DNA from: Streptomyces sp. SA15
Lineage (GTDB): Bacteria; Actinomycetota; Actinomycetes; Streptomycetales; Streptomycetaceae
Assembly (NCBI RefSeq): GCF_002291145.1
Contig: NZ_NTGE01000133.1
Span: 1-64,000, forward strand
DNA: 64,000 bases
Reading direction: 5' to 3'
Shown here: positions 50,306 through 58,969 of the stretch, piece by piece
Numbering within the stretch: position 1 is the stretch's first letter
How the letters are laid out: each line of letters opens with the position of its first letter
Notes under the pieces: model-generated
What the model was told of the DNA's origin: nothing
The model's input: only the letters and a program-made list of their open reading frames with translations
Databases searched by the model: none
Made by a program: the position numbers and the translations under genes

Positions 50306-51277
50306 CTAACGAACCGAGAACCCGTACACCGTCTCCGACCGGAACACCTCGCCCGGCCGCAGCACCGTGCTCGGGAACTCCGGCCGGTTCGGGGAGTCGG
50401 GGAAGTGCTGGGTCTCCAGCGCGATGCCGTCGCCCGGCGCGAAGGGCTCGCCGAGGTGGTCGGCGGTGTACAGCTGGAGGCCGGGCTCAGTGGTCGCCAC
50501 GGTCAGGACGCGGCCGGACGCGGGGTCGTACAATTCGGCGACCTCGACGGGCGCTTCGGTCACACCCTTGTCGAGCACGAAGTTGTGGTCGTACCCGGCA
50601 CCGACCTTCCGCGCCTCACGGAAGTCGAAGCGCGTGCCCCCCACCTCGTCCAGGACGCCGGTCGGGATCAGGTCCGCGTCGACCGGGGTGCGGCGCGAGG
50701 CGGCGATCCGCAGCTCGTGCCCGCCGGCGTTCGGGGACCCGCCCAGGTTGAAGTAGCTGTGGTTGGTGAGGTTCACGACGGTCGGCGCGTCGGTGACGGC
50801 CTCGTACGCGATCCGCAGCGCGCCGGACTCCGTCAGCGTGTACGTCGCCGAGACCTCCAGCCGGCCCGGGAAGCCCTCCTCGCCGTGCGGGCTCACCCGG
50901 CTCAGGCGCACGCCGTGTGCGACCGGCTCCATGTCCCACACCCGCTTGTCGAAACCGCGCTCGCCGCCGTGCAGGGAGTTGGGCGGGTTGTTGGGCGCGA
51001 GCGCGTACGTCAGGCCGTCCAGCCGGAAACGGCCGCCCGCGATCCGGTTCGCGTACCGCCCGACCAGAGCGCCGAAGTACGGCTCCGGGTGGGTGAGGTA
51101 CCCGTCCAGGTCCGCGAACCCCAGCACCACGTTCCCCGCACGCCCGTCACGGTCCGGGACCTCCGCCGACTGCACGATTGAGCCGTACGACAGAATCCGT
51201 ACGCGGACGCCCGCCCGCTCCAGGGTCCAGCGGTGGACGGGGGTGCCGTCCGAAAGTGTGGCGAAGAGTTCGTTCAT
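50306..51277 (-). CDS. Cytoplasmic aldose 1-epimerase
   Basis: 323 residues with no signal peptide. GalM motifs: NSLHGG near 99, TNHSYFNLGG near 170, GYDHNFVLDK near 228 and LETQHFPDSPNRPEFPSTVL near 285 (catalytic Glu). It shares these segments with the Tat-exported homologue at 21860. It converts alpha and beta aldoses for sugar uptake and kinase steps. It is convergent with the GH3 gene, and stands 29 bp downstream of the SGNH hydrolase gene in the same direction, so the two might be one transcript. Confidence 0.92.
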   Translation of the reverse strand: MNELFATLSDGTPVHRWTLERAGVRVRILSYGSIVQSAEVPDRDGRAGNVVLGFADLDGYLTHPEPYFGALVGRYANRIAGGRFRLDGLTYALAPNNPPNSLHGGERGFDKRVWDMEPVAHGVRLSRVSPHGEEGFPGRLEVSATYTLTESGALRIAYEAVTDAPTVVNLTNHSYFNLGGSPNAGGHELRIAASRRTPVDADLIPTGVLDEVGGTRFDFREARKVGAGYDHNFVLDKGVTEAPVEVAELYDPASGRVLTVATTEPGLQLYTADHLGEPFAPGDGIALETQHFPDSPNRPEFPSTVLRPGEVFRSETVYGFSVR

Positions 51278-51306
51278 GTGCGGAACTTTAGGTCACGCCT
51301 CTTGCG

Positions 51307-52206
51307 TCACGCCTTCTTCCCCGTGACCGTGCGGTACGCGATCTCCGCCAGCCGTGCCTGTCCGTTCACACTCGGATGGAACCAGTCCCACTGGCTCAGC
51401 TGGCCCGTGCCGAAGCGGTACTCGTACACAGCGCCCCCGTCGAAACGGCAGCGGCGGTCCTTCGCGCAGACCTCCTCCAGCACCTCGTTGTAGTCCTCCA
51501 CCCGTTTCTGCACGGTGTCCCGGCGCTCGGTCGCCGCCGCGTCCAGGGCCTCCGCGTCGCCCAGCATGGACGGGCAGATGCCCAGCTTCCACACCTGCTT
51601 GCCCATCGGATTCGTACGGCCCTGTGACCACAGCCGCTTCAGGTCCGGCACACTCGCCACGAACACCTGCGCCTTGGGCGCACCCTTGCGCAGTGTGCTC
51701 AGCGCGTCCTCGAAATCGGAGCGGAAGTCGGCCACCGAGGTCATCGCCGCCGTGGTGGCCCGGCACGCGTCGTTCGCCCCGACCATCACCGCCACCAGCC
51801 CCGGCTTCCGCGTCGCCGCCCGCGCCATCTGGCCGGGCAGGTCCGCCATCCGCGCCCCGGTGACCGCGTAGTTCCAACTGTGCTGGGCGGCCTTCGTCTT
51901 CCCCAGCAGCCGTACGGCGAGACTGTCGACGTCGGCGCTGCTGCCCGTCGCCCAGGACACCTCGGGGCAGTCCGCCAGCACCGAGCACGCGTCGAAACCA
52001 CGGGTGATGGAGTCGCCCACGGCGGCGATCGAGTCGGGGCTGGTGTCCCAGAGGGGAGTCGGCTTCGGTGACGGCTTGGCCTTCTGCGCCTGAGTGCCGC
52101 TCGGCGCCGGCGAGTCACCACCGACGGCGTCACAGCCGGCTACGCCCAGGACGGCCGCCGCCAGGGCGGCGAGAGCGGTCCGCGAGCGGCGGCTTGGTTT
52201 CGGCAT
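51307..52206 (-). CDS. SGNH/GDSL-type lipoprotein hydrolase
   Basis: 299 residues from the ATG at 52206. Lipobox LGVAGC (Cys25), so membrane anchored. A Pro/Lys/Ser linker, then the SGNH blocks: GDSITRG with Ser66, a Gly in TGARM, Asn in VGANDA near 148, and Asp/His in SQWDWFHPSVNG near 270. It should be an esterase, lipase or acyl-deacylase working at the cell surface. GAGGGG lies upstream of the ATG. It is divergent from the DUF3145 gene across a 283-bp gap in which I see no other gene. Confidence 0.88.
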   Translation of the reverse strand: MPKPSRRSRTALAALAAAVLGVAGCDAVGGDSPAPSGTQAQKAKPSPKPTPLWDTSPDSIAAVGDSITRGFDACSVLADCPEVSWATGSSADVDSLAVRLLGKTKAAQHSWNYAVTGARMADLPGQMARAATRKPGLVAVMVGANDACRATTAAMTSVADFRSDFEDALSTLRKGAPKAQVFVASVPDLKRLWSQGRTNPMGKQVWKLGICPSMLGDAEALDAAATERRDTVQKRVEDYNEVLEEVCAKDRRCRFDGGAVYEYRFGTGQLSQWDWFHPSVNGQARLAEIAYRTVTGKKA

Positions 52207-52489
52207 CCGGTGGTGGTCCCCTCGGTCGTGGTGCGATGTCGCGAACGCGAAAAAGGTCGTCCGTTCATAACAACGCGCAAGGGTTCCCGACCGATCGCAT
52301 CGATCACTGTGCAACGGATCGCACCCGTACAAGCGTCCTGCCGGGTGAATGGCGGGCGTTTCACGGCACTGGGACCGACGGTACGTCACACTCCTTGCGC
52401 CGCCGCACGGTAGCCTCGCCATCAACGTGGCTGCCTGGCCACTGCCGTCCGACAGTTCGCAAGATGTCCCGCTCTGCCCGGAGGTCCCG

Positions 52490-52984
52490 GTGACGACACG
52501 TGGAGTTCTGTACGTGCACTCCGCGCCGCGCGCGCTGTGCCCGCACGTCGAGTGGGCCGTCGCCGGGGTGCTCGGTACGCGCGTCAACCTCGACTGGATC
52601 CGGCAGCCCGCCGCGCCCGGCACCTGGCGCTCGGAGTTCTCCTGGCAGGGCCAGGTCGGCACCGCCTCGAAACTGGCCTCCGCACTGAGAGGCTGGCACC
52701 TCCTCCGCTTCGAGGTCACCGCCGAGCCCTGCGCCACCGCCGAGGGCGAGCGCTACAGCTGCACCCCCGACCTCGGCATCTTCCACGCCGTCACCGGCAT
52801 CCACGGCGACATCCTCATCCCCGAGGACCGCCTGCGCGCCGCCCTGCTCCGCTCCCAGCGAGGAGAGACGGACCTGGAGGCGGAGTTGGCGAAGCTGCTC
52901 GGGAAGCCGTGGGACGACGAACTGGAGCCCTTCAGGTACGCGGGTGAGGGAGCGCCGGTGCGCTGGTTGCACCAGGTCGTCTGA
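52490..52984 (+). CDS. DUF3145 family protein
   Basis: 164 residues from a GTG at 52490 (GGAGG 5 nt upstream). The sequence VTTRGVLYVHSAPRALCPHVEWAVAGVLG is characteristic of DUF3145, an actinobacterial family without known function. Typical length. Two cysteine pairs (near 17 and about 80-90) are present. It is convergent with the fab operon with a strong terminator between (53024-53053); in other streptomycetes it also sits beside this operon. Confidence 0.85.
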   Translation: MTTRGVLYVHSAPRALCPHVEWAVAGVLGTRVNLDWIRQPAAPGTWRSEFSWQGQVGTASKLASALRGWHLLRFEVTAEPCATAEGERYSCTPDLGIFHAVTGIHGDILIPEDRLRAALLRSQRGETDLEAELAKLLGKPWDDELEPFRYAGEGAPVRWLHQVV

Positions 52985-53023
52985 TGTCCGCTCAGCACGT
53001 TCCAGTAGTTCCTCAGTACGCAC

Positions 53024-53053
53024 GAAGGGCCCCACCAGCCGGTGGGGCCCTTC
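53024..53053. terminator. Terminator shared by DUF3145 and fabF
   Basis: GAAGGGCCCCACC, loop AGCC, GGTGGGGCCCTTC: a perfect 13-bp stem between convergent 3' ends, with ATACACG after it. Confidence 0.9.
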
Positions 53054-53072
53054 ATACACGTACAAGCAAATC

Positions 53073-54368
53073 TCAGACCGTACGGAACGCCAGCACCACG
53101 TTGTGCCCACCGAACCCGAACGAGTCGTTCAGCGCGGCGATCCGCCCCTCGACGGGCAGCTTCCGCGCCTCATCCCGCACCACGTCCGCGTTGGCTTCGG
53201 CCTCCGGGTCGATGTTCTCCACGTTGATGGTCGGCGGAGCCACCCGGTGGTACAGGGCGAGCACGGTCGCGACCGTCTCGACACCACCGGCACCACCCAG
53301 CAGATGGCCGGTCATCGATTTGGTCGCCGACACCGCCATGTGGTCGACGTCGTCGCCGAACACCTTGCGCAGCGCCTTCAGCTCGGCCACGTCACCGGCC
53401 GGCGTCGAGGTCGCGTGGGCGTTGACGTGCATGATCTCGGCCGGGTTCAGATCCGTGCGGTCCAGCAGGTTCTGCAGGGCGTGCGAGATGCCACGCCCCT
53501 CCGGCTCCGGCTGCACGATGTCGTGGCTGTCGGCGGAGATGCCCTGCCCGACCGCCTCGGCGTACACCCGCGCACCGCGCTTCGCGGCGTGCTCGGCGGA
53601 CTCCAGGACGATCACACCGGCGCCCTCGCCGAGGACGAAGCCGTCACGGGCGACGTCGTAGGGACGGGAGGCGCCCTGCGGGTCGTCGTTGTTCTTGGAC
53701 ATCGCCATCATGTTGCCGAACGCGGCGATCGGCAGCGGGTGGATGGCCGCCTCCGTGCCACCCGCGACGACGATATCGGCGCGGCCGGTGCGGATCATCT
53801 CGATGGCGTAGCCGATGGCCTCGGCACCCGACGCGCAGGCGGAGACCGGCGTGTGCACGCCCGCACGGGCGCCCACGAGCAGGCCGACGTTCGCCGACGG
53901 GCTGTTCGGCATCAGCATCGGGACGGTGTGCGGGGAGACGCGGCGGACGCCCTTCTCCTTCAGCACGTCGTACTGGTCGAGGAGGGTCGTCACGCCACCG
54001 ATTCCGGAGGCGATCACCGCACCGAGCCGGTCGGGGTCGACGCTGCCCGCCGCGGTAGCGGCTGATGTCGCCGTTTCACCGGCCTTGGCCTCGAAGCCGG
54101 CGTCCTTCCACGCCTCCTGAGCGGCGATCAGCGCGAACTGCGCCGAACGGTCCAGTCGGCGGGCCTGCGGCCGCGGGATGACCTCGGTCGGCTCCACGGC
54201 GATGGGCGCGGCGATGCGGACCGCCTGCTCGGCGGCCCACTCCTGCTCCAGGGCCTTGACGCCGGAACGTCCGGCGACCAGGCCCTCCCAGGTAGAGGCT
54301 GCGTCGCCACCCAGCGGTGTGGTTGCGCCGATACCGGTGACGACCACGGTGCGATTGGTCGAGCTCAC
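53073..54368 (-). CDS. fabF: 3-oxoacyl-ACP synthase II (KAS II)
   Basis: 431 residues. Condensing-enzyme triad: Cys178 (SACASGAEAI), His318 (NAHATST) and His355 with Lys350 (KSMTGHLLGG). It elongates acyl-ACP with malonyl-ACP in type II fatty-acid synthesis in the cytoplasm. Last gene of fabD-fabH-acpP-fabF; 75 bp after acpP. Length and order are those of the Streptomyces housekeeping locus. Confidence 0.95.
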   Translation of the reverse strand: MSSTNRTVVVTGIGATTPLGGDAASTWEGLVAGRSGVKALEQEWAAEQAVRIAAPIAVEPTEVIPRPQARRLDRSAQFALIAAQEAWKDAGFEAKAGETATSAATAAGSVDPDRLGAVIASGIGGVTTLLDQYDVLKEKGVRRVSPHTVPMLMPNSPSANVGLLVGARAGVHTPVSACASGAEAIGYAIEMIRTGRADIVVAGGTEAAIHPLPIAAFGNMMAMSKNNDDPQGASRPYDVARDGFVLGEGAGVIVLESAEHAAKRGARVYAEAVGQGISADSHDIVQPEPEGRGISHALQNLLDRTDLNPAEIMHVNAHATSTPAGDVAELKALRKVFGDDVDHMAVSATKSMTGHLLGGAGGVETVATVLALYHRVAPPTINVENIDPEAEANADVVRDEARKLPVEGRIAALNDSFGFGGHNVVLAFRTV

Positions 54369-54443
54369 GGGAATTCTTTCTCCAACGGATCGGGATTCAG
54401 CGGCGCCACCGCCGGGTGGCGGGGCCAGGCAGCCGGCCTTGGA

Positions 54444-54692
54444 TCAGGCCTGGTGCTTGAGGATGTAGTTGGTCGCGTCGCCGACGGTCTTGAGGTTCTT
54501 GACGTCCTCGTCGGGGATCTTGACGTCGAAGCGCTCCTCGGCGGCGACGACGACCTCGACCATGGACAGCGAGTCGACGTCCAGGTCGTCGGTGAAGGAC
54601 TTGTCCAGCTGGACGTCCTCAACCGGGATGCCGGCGATCTCGTTCACGATGTCGGCGAGACCGGCGACGATCTCTTCCTGAGTGGCGGCCAT
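54444..54692 (-). CDS. acpP: Acyl carrier protein
   Basis: 82 residues, acidic, with the phosphopantetheine site Ser41 in DVDSLSMVE. Four-helix ACP pattern. It carries the growing acyl chain for FabD, FabH and FabF encoded around it. ATG at 54692 follows a GGAGCG type site. Typical fatty-acid ACP rather than a polyketide ACP, judging by its place in the fab operon. Confidence 0.95.
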   Translation of the reverse strand: MAATQEEIVAGLADIVNEIAGIPVEDVQLDKSFTDDLDVDSLSMVEVVVAAEERFDVKIPDEDVKNLKTVGDATNYILKHQA

Positions 54693-54772
54693 GTCGGGCG
54701 CTCCTTCGTAGATATCCAGAGGGTGTTGGCAGGTACTCACCGCACCGGATCCGATGATCCGGCACGGAGTGC

Positions 54773-55804
54773 CTAGGGGAGGGTAACGACCGTAGCGGCG
54801 TACGCGAGACCCGCCCCGAATCCGATGACGAGCGCGGTGTCGCCGCTCTTCGCCTCGCCGGTCGCCAGGAGCCGCTCCATCGCGAGCGGAATCGAGGCGG
54901 CCGAGGTGTTGCCGGTGGTGCGCACGTCGCGGGCGACCGTGACGTGCTCCGGCAGCTTGAGAGTCTTCACCATCGAGTCGATGATCCGCTCGTTGGCCTG
55001 GTGGGGAATGAAGACGTCCAGGTCGTCCGGGATGATCCCGGCCGCGTCCAGCGCCTGCTGCGCGACCTTCGCCATCTCGAACACGGCCCAGCGGAACACC
55101 GCCTGGCCCTCCTGCGTGATTGCGGGGAACTTGACGTTGCCCTCGCTGTCCAGCGGAAGCTTGTCGAGGTCGCCGATGCGATATTCGTTCCACGGCACGG
55201 TCTGCTTGATCGTTCCGGCTTTGTCGCCCTCGGAACCCCACACCGTCGGACCGATGTGCGGCTCCTCGGACGGGCCGACCACGACCGCGCCGGCGCCGTC
55301 GCCGAACAGGAAGGCCGTCGCCCGGTCCTCCAGGTCGGTCAGGTCGCTCAGCCGCTCGACGCCGATGACCAGGACGTACTGAGCCGAGCCCTCGACGATC
55401 ATGCCCTTGGCGAGGGTGAGGCCGTAACCGAAGCCGGCGCAGCCCGCCGAGATGTCGAAGGCCGCGGCCTTCGCCGTACCGAGCTTGTCGGCGATCTCGG
55501 TGGCCACGGCCGGGGTCTGGCTGAAGTGCGAGACGGTCGAGACGATCACGCCGCCGATCTGCTCGGCGGAGATCCCCGCGTCCGCGATCGCCTTGCCCGA
55601 CGCCTCGATGGACATCGCGGCGACGGTCTCCTCGTCGTTCGCCCAGTGGCGGGTCTCGATGCCGGAGCGCGAGCGGATCCACTCGTCGGACGAGTCGATC
55701 TTCTCGAGGATCACCTCGTTCGGCACGACCCGGATGGGACGGTAGCCGCCCACGCCGAGGATGCGCGCGTACGGGGCGCCCTTGCTGGGCTTGATCTTCG
55801 ACAT
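54773..55804 (-). CDS. fabH: 3-oxoacyl-ACP synthase III (KAS III)
   Basis: 343 residues from the ATG at 55804 (AAGGAG about 9 nt upstream). Catalytic triad Cys122 (SAGCAGF), His267 (IPHQANER) and Asn298 (TTGNTSAAS). It starts fatty-acid synthesis by condensing acyl-CoA, in Streptomyces often branched isobutyryl- or isovaleryl-CoA, with malonyl-ACP. It lies 16 bp after fabD, and 80 bp before acpP. Confidence 0.96.
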   Translation of the reverse strand: MSKIKPSKGAPYARILGVGGYRPIRVVPNEVILEKIDSSDEWIRSRSGIETRHWANDEETVAAMSIEASGKAIADAGISAEQIGGVIVSTVSHFSQTPAVATEIADKLGTAKAAAFDISAGCAGFGYGLTLAKGMIVEGSAQYVLVIGVERLSDLTDLEDRATAFLFGDGAGAVVVGPSEEPHIGPTVWGSEGDKAGTIKQTVPWNEYRIGDLDKLPLDSEGNVKFPAITQEGQAVFRWAVFEMAKVAQQALDAAGIIPDDLDVFIPHQANERIIDSMVKTLKLPEHVTVARDVRTTGNTSAASIPLAMERLLATGEAKSGDTALVIGFGAGLAYAATVVTLP

Positions 55805-55820
55805 GCTCTCGGGCTCCTTG

Positions 55821-56768
55821 TCAGGCACTGTGCTCGGCGATGAGCTCGCGGGCCGCGTCGAGGTTGTCGGGGGTCTTCAGGGCCAGCGTCTTCACGCCGG
55901 GCAGCGCGCGCTTGGCGAGACCGGTCAGCGTGCCGCCGGGGCACACCTCCAGCAGAGCGGTGACGCCGAGCTCCTTGAAGGTCTCCATGCACAGGTCCCA
56001 GCGGACCGGGTTGGCGACCTGGCCGACAAGGCGCGAGAGGACCTCCGCGCCGGTGGCGACGGCCTGTCCGTCCTTGTTCGAGACGTACGTGATCTTCGGG
56101 TCGGCGGGCGTGAGGGCCTCGGCGGCCTTCGCCAGCGTGTCGACCGCGGGGGCCATGTGGTGCGTGTGGAAAGCACCGGCCACCTTCAGGGCGACGATCT
56201 TGCGCACGCCCTCGGGCTTGTCGTCGTTCAGCGCGGCGAGCTGCTCCAGCGTGCCCGCGGCCACGATCTGACCGGCGCCGTTGACGTTCGCCGGGGTCAG
56301 GCCCAGCTTCTCCAGGTGCGCGACGCTCACCTCGGGGTCGCCGCCGAGCAGCGCCGACATGCCGGTCTCGGTGACGGCGGCGGCCTCGGCCATGGCCAGA
56401 CCACGCGTGCGGACGAGGGTCAGCGCGGCGGTGTCGTCCAGGACGCCCGCGAAGGCGGCGGCGGTGAACTCGCCGACACTGTGGCCCGCGACGACGGCGC
56501 CGGGCGCACCCGCCGCGTCAGCGGCAGATGGTGCGGCACCGAGTGCCGAGGCGGACAGGAGACCGGCCGCGACCAGCAGCGGCTGAGCCACGGCGGTGTC
56601 GCGAATGGCGTCCTCGTCGGCCTGCGTGCCGTAGTGGACGAGATCCAGTCCGATGGCGGCCGACCACGCGGCGACGCGGTCCGCGGCACCGGGGAGTTCG
56701 AGCCAGGGAGTCAGGAAGCCGGGCGTCTGGGCGCCCTGGCCGGGAGCGACGAGTACGAGCACTCTCAC
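55821..56768 (-). CDS. fabD: Malonyl-CoA:ACP transacylase
   Basis: 315 residues from a GTG at 56768. Active Ser97 in GHSVGE and His201 in AFHTHHM; N-terminal VAPGQGAQTPG is family-typical. It loads malonyl groups on AcpP. In Streptomyces the same enzyme is known to serve polyketide synthases too. First gene of the fab operon; the candidate FasR site (56829-56849) and promoter lie in the 82 bp between it and fasR. Confidence 0.95.
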   Translation of the reverse strand: MRVLVLVAPGQGAQTPGFLTPWLELPGAADRVAAWSAAIGLDLVHYGTQADEDAIRDTAVAQPLLVAAGLLSASALGAAPSAADAAGAPGAVVAGHSVGEFTAAAFAGVLDDTAALTLVRTRGLAMAEAAAVTETGMSALLGGDPEVSVAHLEKLGLTPANVNGAGQIVAAGTLEQLAALNDDKPEGVRKIVALKVAGAFHTHHMAPAVDTLAKAAEALTPADPKITYVSNKDGQAVATGAEVLSRLVGQVANPVRWDLCMETFKELGVTALLEVCPGGTLTGLAKRALPGVKTLALKTPDNLDAARELIAEHSA

Positions 56769-56828
56769 ACTCTCTCTTGGGGACGGGCACGGCCGCCCGT
56801 GGGGACAAGGACGAAGAACACGAAGGGG

Positions 56829-56849
56829 TTTTGTGGAGCCTCGACAAAA
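56829..56849. promoter_or_regulatory. Candidate FasR-binding inverted repeat
   Basis: TTTTGT (56829-56834), 9-nt gap, ACAAAA (56844-56849): perfect 6-bp arms in an otherwise GC-rich context, just after the fasR stop and upstream of fabD. FasR of S. coelicolor is known to bind the fabD promoter; that this repeat is the site is inferred. Confidence 0.6.
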
Positions 56850-56850
56850 G

Positions 56851-58056
56851 CTAGAGCTGGAGATCGCCGTCGACCAGACGCCCCAGGATCAGCGCGATGC
56901 GCAACGTGAACGCCGAACGTACATCGGACGGTGACCAGCCGGTGACGTCAGTCACACGTCGAAGCCGGTAGCGCACGGTGTTGGGATGGACGAAGAGCAT
57001 CCTGGCCGCCCCCTCCAAACTACTCGCCTGTTCGAGATAGACGGAGAGCGTTTCCAGGAGCGCGGAGCCGGCTTCCTCCAATGGTCTGTAGATCTCCTCC
57101 ACCAGCTGCTCACGGGCCGCGGGGTCACCGGCGATCGCGCGCTCCGGCAGCAGATCGTCCGCGAGTACCGGCCGCGGGGCGTCCTGCCAGGCAGAACACG
57201 CCTTCAGCCCGGCGGCCGCGGCCTGCGCGGAGCGGGTCGCGGCGAGCAGATCGGGTACGACGGGACCCGCCACCACCGGCCCGGCGGCGAACGGCCCGAT
57301 CAGCGACTTGGCGACCGCGAGCGGATTGTCGCTGCCCCCCGCGATGACCACGAGCCGGGTCCCGAGCACGCCGGTGAGGACCTGCAGCTTGGCGTGCCGG
57401 GCGGCCCGCCGGATGGCCTCGACGGTCAGTTCGCTGTCACCGTCGGGAGCGGTGCCCAACACCACGCACACATGCTCGGGCGAGTTCCAGCCGAGCGCGG
57501 CGGCCCGGCTGACGGCCCCCTCGTCGGCCTCGCCGCTGAGCACGGCGTTCACGACGAGCGACTCCAGCCGCGCGTCCCAGGCACCGCGTGCCTCGGCGGC
57601 CTGCGCGTACACCTGGGCGGTGGCGAAGGCGATCTCCCGGGCGTACACGAGCAGCGCCTCGCGCAGGATGCCCTCGTCCCCCGGAGCCGCCACCTCGTCG
57701 ATGGCGGACTCCATGACCTCGATGGTGGTGCGCACCATCTCGACGGTCTGGCGCAGCGTGATGGCCCTGGTCAGCTCGCGTGGCGCGGTCCCGAAGACAT
57801 CGGTGGAGATGGCCTGCGGGGCGTCCGGGTGCCGGAACCACTCGGTGAAGGCGGCGATACCGGCCTGCGCGACGAGCCCGATCCAGGAACGGTTCTCCGG
57901 GGGCATCGCCCGGTACCACGGCAGCGTCTCGTCCATGCGCGCGATGGCCTGCGCGGCGAGACGGCCGGACGACTTCTCCAGCCGCTTCAGGGTCGCGGTG
58001 TGTGCGTGGACGTCGGGCGCTGTGGAGCCGTTGCGGCGGGTTTCGGGTTCGGGCAC
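56851..58056 (-). CDS. fasR: PucR-type regulator of fatty-acid synthesis
   Basis: 401 residues from a GTG at 58056 (VPEPETRRNG); earlier starts run into low-quality N-terminal sequence. The C-terminus has the PucR helix-turn-helix (YLEQASSLEGAARMLFVHPNTVRYRLRRV, about 345-375), and the middle contains the GGDEF-like PucR region. It matches the S. coelicolor FasR in place (directly upstream of fabD) and in domain plan. FasR activates fabDHPF in response to acyl-CoA status. Only 82 bp separate it from fabD. There is no clean ribosome binding site. Confidence 0.88.
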   Translation of the reverse strand: MPEPETRRNGSTAPDVHAHTATLKRLEKSSGRLAAQAIARMDETLPWYRAMPPENRSWIGLVAQAGIAAFTEWFRHPDAPQAISTDVFGTAPRELTRAITLRQTVEMVRTTIEVMESAIDEVAAPGDEGILREALLVYAREIAFATAQVYAQAAEARGAWDARLESLVVNAVLSGEADEGAVSRAAALGWNSPEHVCVVLGTAPDGDSELTVEAIRRAARHAKLQVLTGVLGTRLVVIAGGSDNPLAVAKSLIGPFAAGPVVAGPVVPDLLAATRSAQAAAAGLKACSAWQDAPRPVLADDLLPERAIAGDPAAREQLVEEIYRPLEEAGSALLETLSVYLEQASSLEGAARMLFVHPNTVRYRLRRVTDVTGWSPSDVRSAFTLRIALILGRLVDGDLQL

Positions 58057-58129
58057 GGGACAAGACTGCCTTATCCGGACGGGAGTGCGCGTCGCCGGGT
58101 GGCAGGTGAGGGCTACGGTGGTCCACGTG

Positions 58130-58804
58130 ATGGACGTACGGCGCGCCACGCAGCGCTACCCAGGCGGCGACCCGGGGACCGGAATCCAATCCCTCCACGC
58201 CTTCTCCTTCGGCCCGCACTACGACCCCGACAACCTCCGCTTCGGCGCGCTGATCGCCTGCAACGAGGAGCGGCTCGCCCCCGGCGCAGGCTTCGACGAG
58301 CACCCGCACAGTCACACCGAGATCGTGACGTGGGTGGTCGAGGGCGAACTGACCCACCGCGACTCCACGGGCCACGAGACGGTCGTACGCCCCGGCGACG
58401 TCCAGCGCCTGAGCTCCGCGGCGGGCGTCCGGCACGTCGAACGCAACGACGGCCCGGCCCCCCTGACCTTCGTCCAGATGTGGCTGGCCCCGCTGGAGCC
58501 CGGCGGCGACCCCTCCTACGAGATCGTCCACGGCATCGCGGACTCGACGCCGTACGCGGTCCCCGAGGCGGGCGCGATGCTCCACGTACGGCGCCTGACG
58601 GCGGGGGAGCGGACGGCGGTGCCGGACGGGGTGTACGTGTACGTGCACGTCGTACGGGGGGAAGTGGGCCTGGACGACGAGCGGTTGGGGCCGGGTGACG
58701 CGGCGCGGATCACGGAGGCGAAGGATCTGGAGGCGGTGGGGGTGACGGAAGCGGAACTGCTGATGTGGGAGATGACGGCGCTCTCCGGCGCGTCCGGCCT
58801 TTGA
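58130..58804 (+). CDS. Pirin-like bicupin protein
   Basis: 224 residues. Cupin metal ligands HPHSHTE near residue 59 (His-x-His) with a later Glu/His; start MDVRRATQRYPGGDPGTG is pirin-like. Pirins may be quercetin dioxygenases or redox-linked regulators; role here unknown. A GTG 3 nt upstream (58127) is an alternative start: TACGGT (58114-58119) ends exactly 7 nt before it, the leaderless spacing seen elsewhere in this window. It is divergent from fasR. Confidence 0.85.
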   Translation: MDVRRATQRYPGGDPGTGIQSLHAFSFGPHYDPDNLRFGALIACNEERLAPGAGFDEHPHSHTEIVTWVVEGELTHRDSTGHETVVRPGDVQRLSSAAGVRHVERNDGPAPLTFVQMWLAPLEPGGDPSYEIVHGIADSTPYAVPEAGAMLHVRRLTAGERTAVPDGVYVYVHVVRGEVGLDDERLGPGDAARITEAKDLEAVGVTEAELLMWEMTALSGASGL

Positions 58805-58843
58805 CGACGAGCGGGCGAACTTTCGGCGCCGGTCCGCATCATC

Positions 58844-58945
58844 CAGCCCGTCCGGCGTTTGAGGACGAGGCCCTTTGGGCCGAAGCGGGGTCTGGGGGCG
58901 GCAGCCCCCAGGGACGGGACGGGTAGGGGCGGAGGGGGCGAAAAA
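58844..58945. repeat. Dispersed intergenic repeat, copy 2
   Basis: Same block order as 42246-42350: CAGCCCGTCCGGCGTTTGAGG, GGTCTGGGGGC then GCAGCCCCCAGG, and GGGGCGGAGGGGGCGAAAAA. It lies between two convergent 3' ends and its GGGGGC-GGCA-GCCCCC hairpin probably terminates both. Confidence 0.85.
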
Positions 58946-58969
58946 CCCCCGCGGTACCCCCCGCCGACC

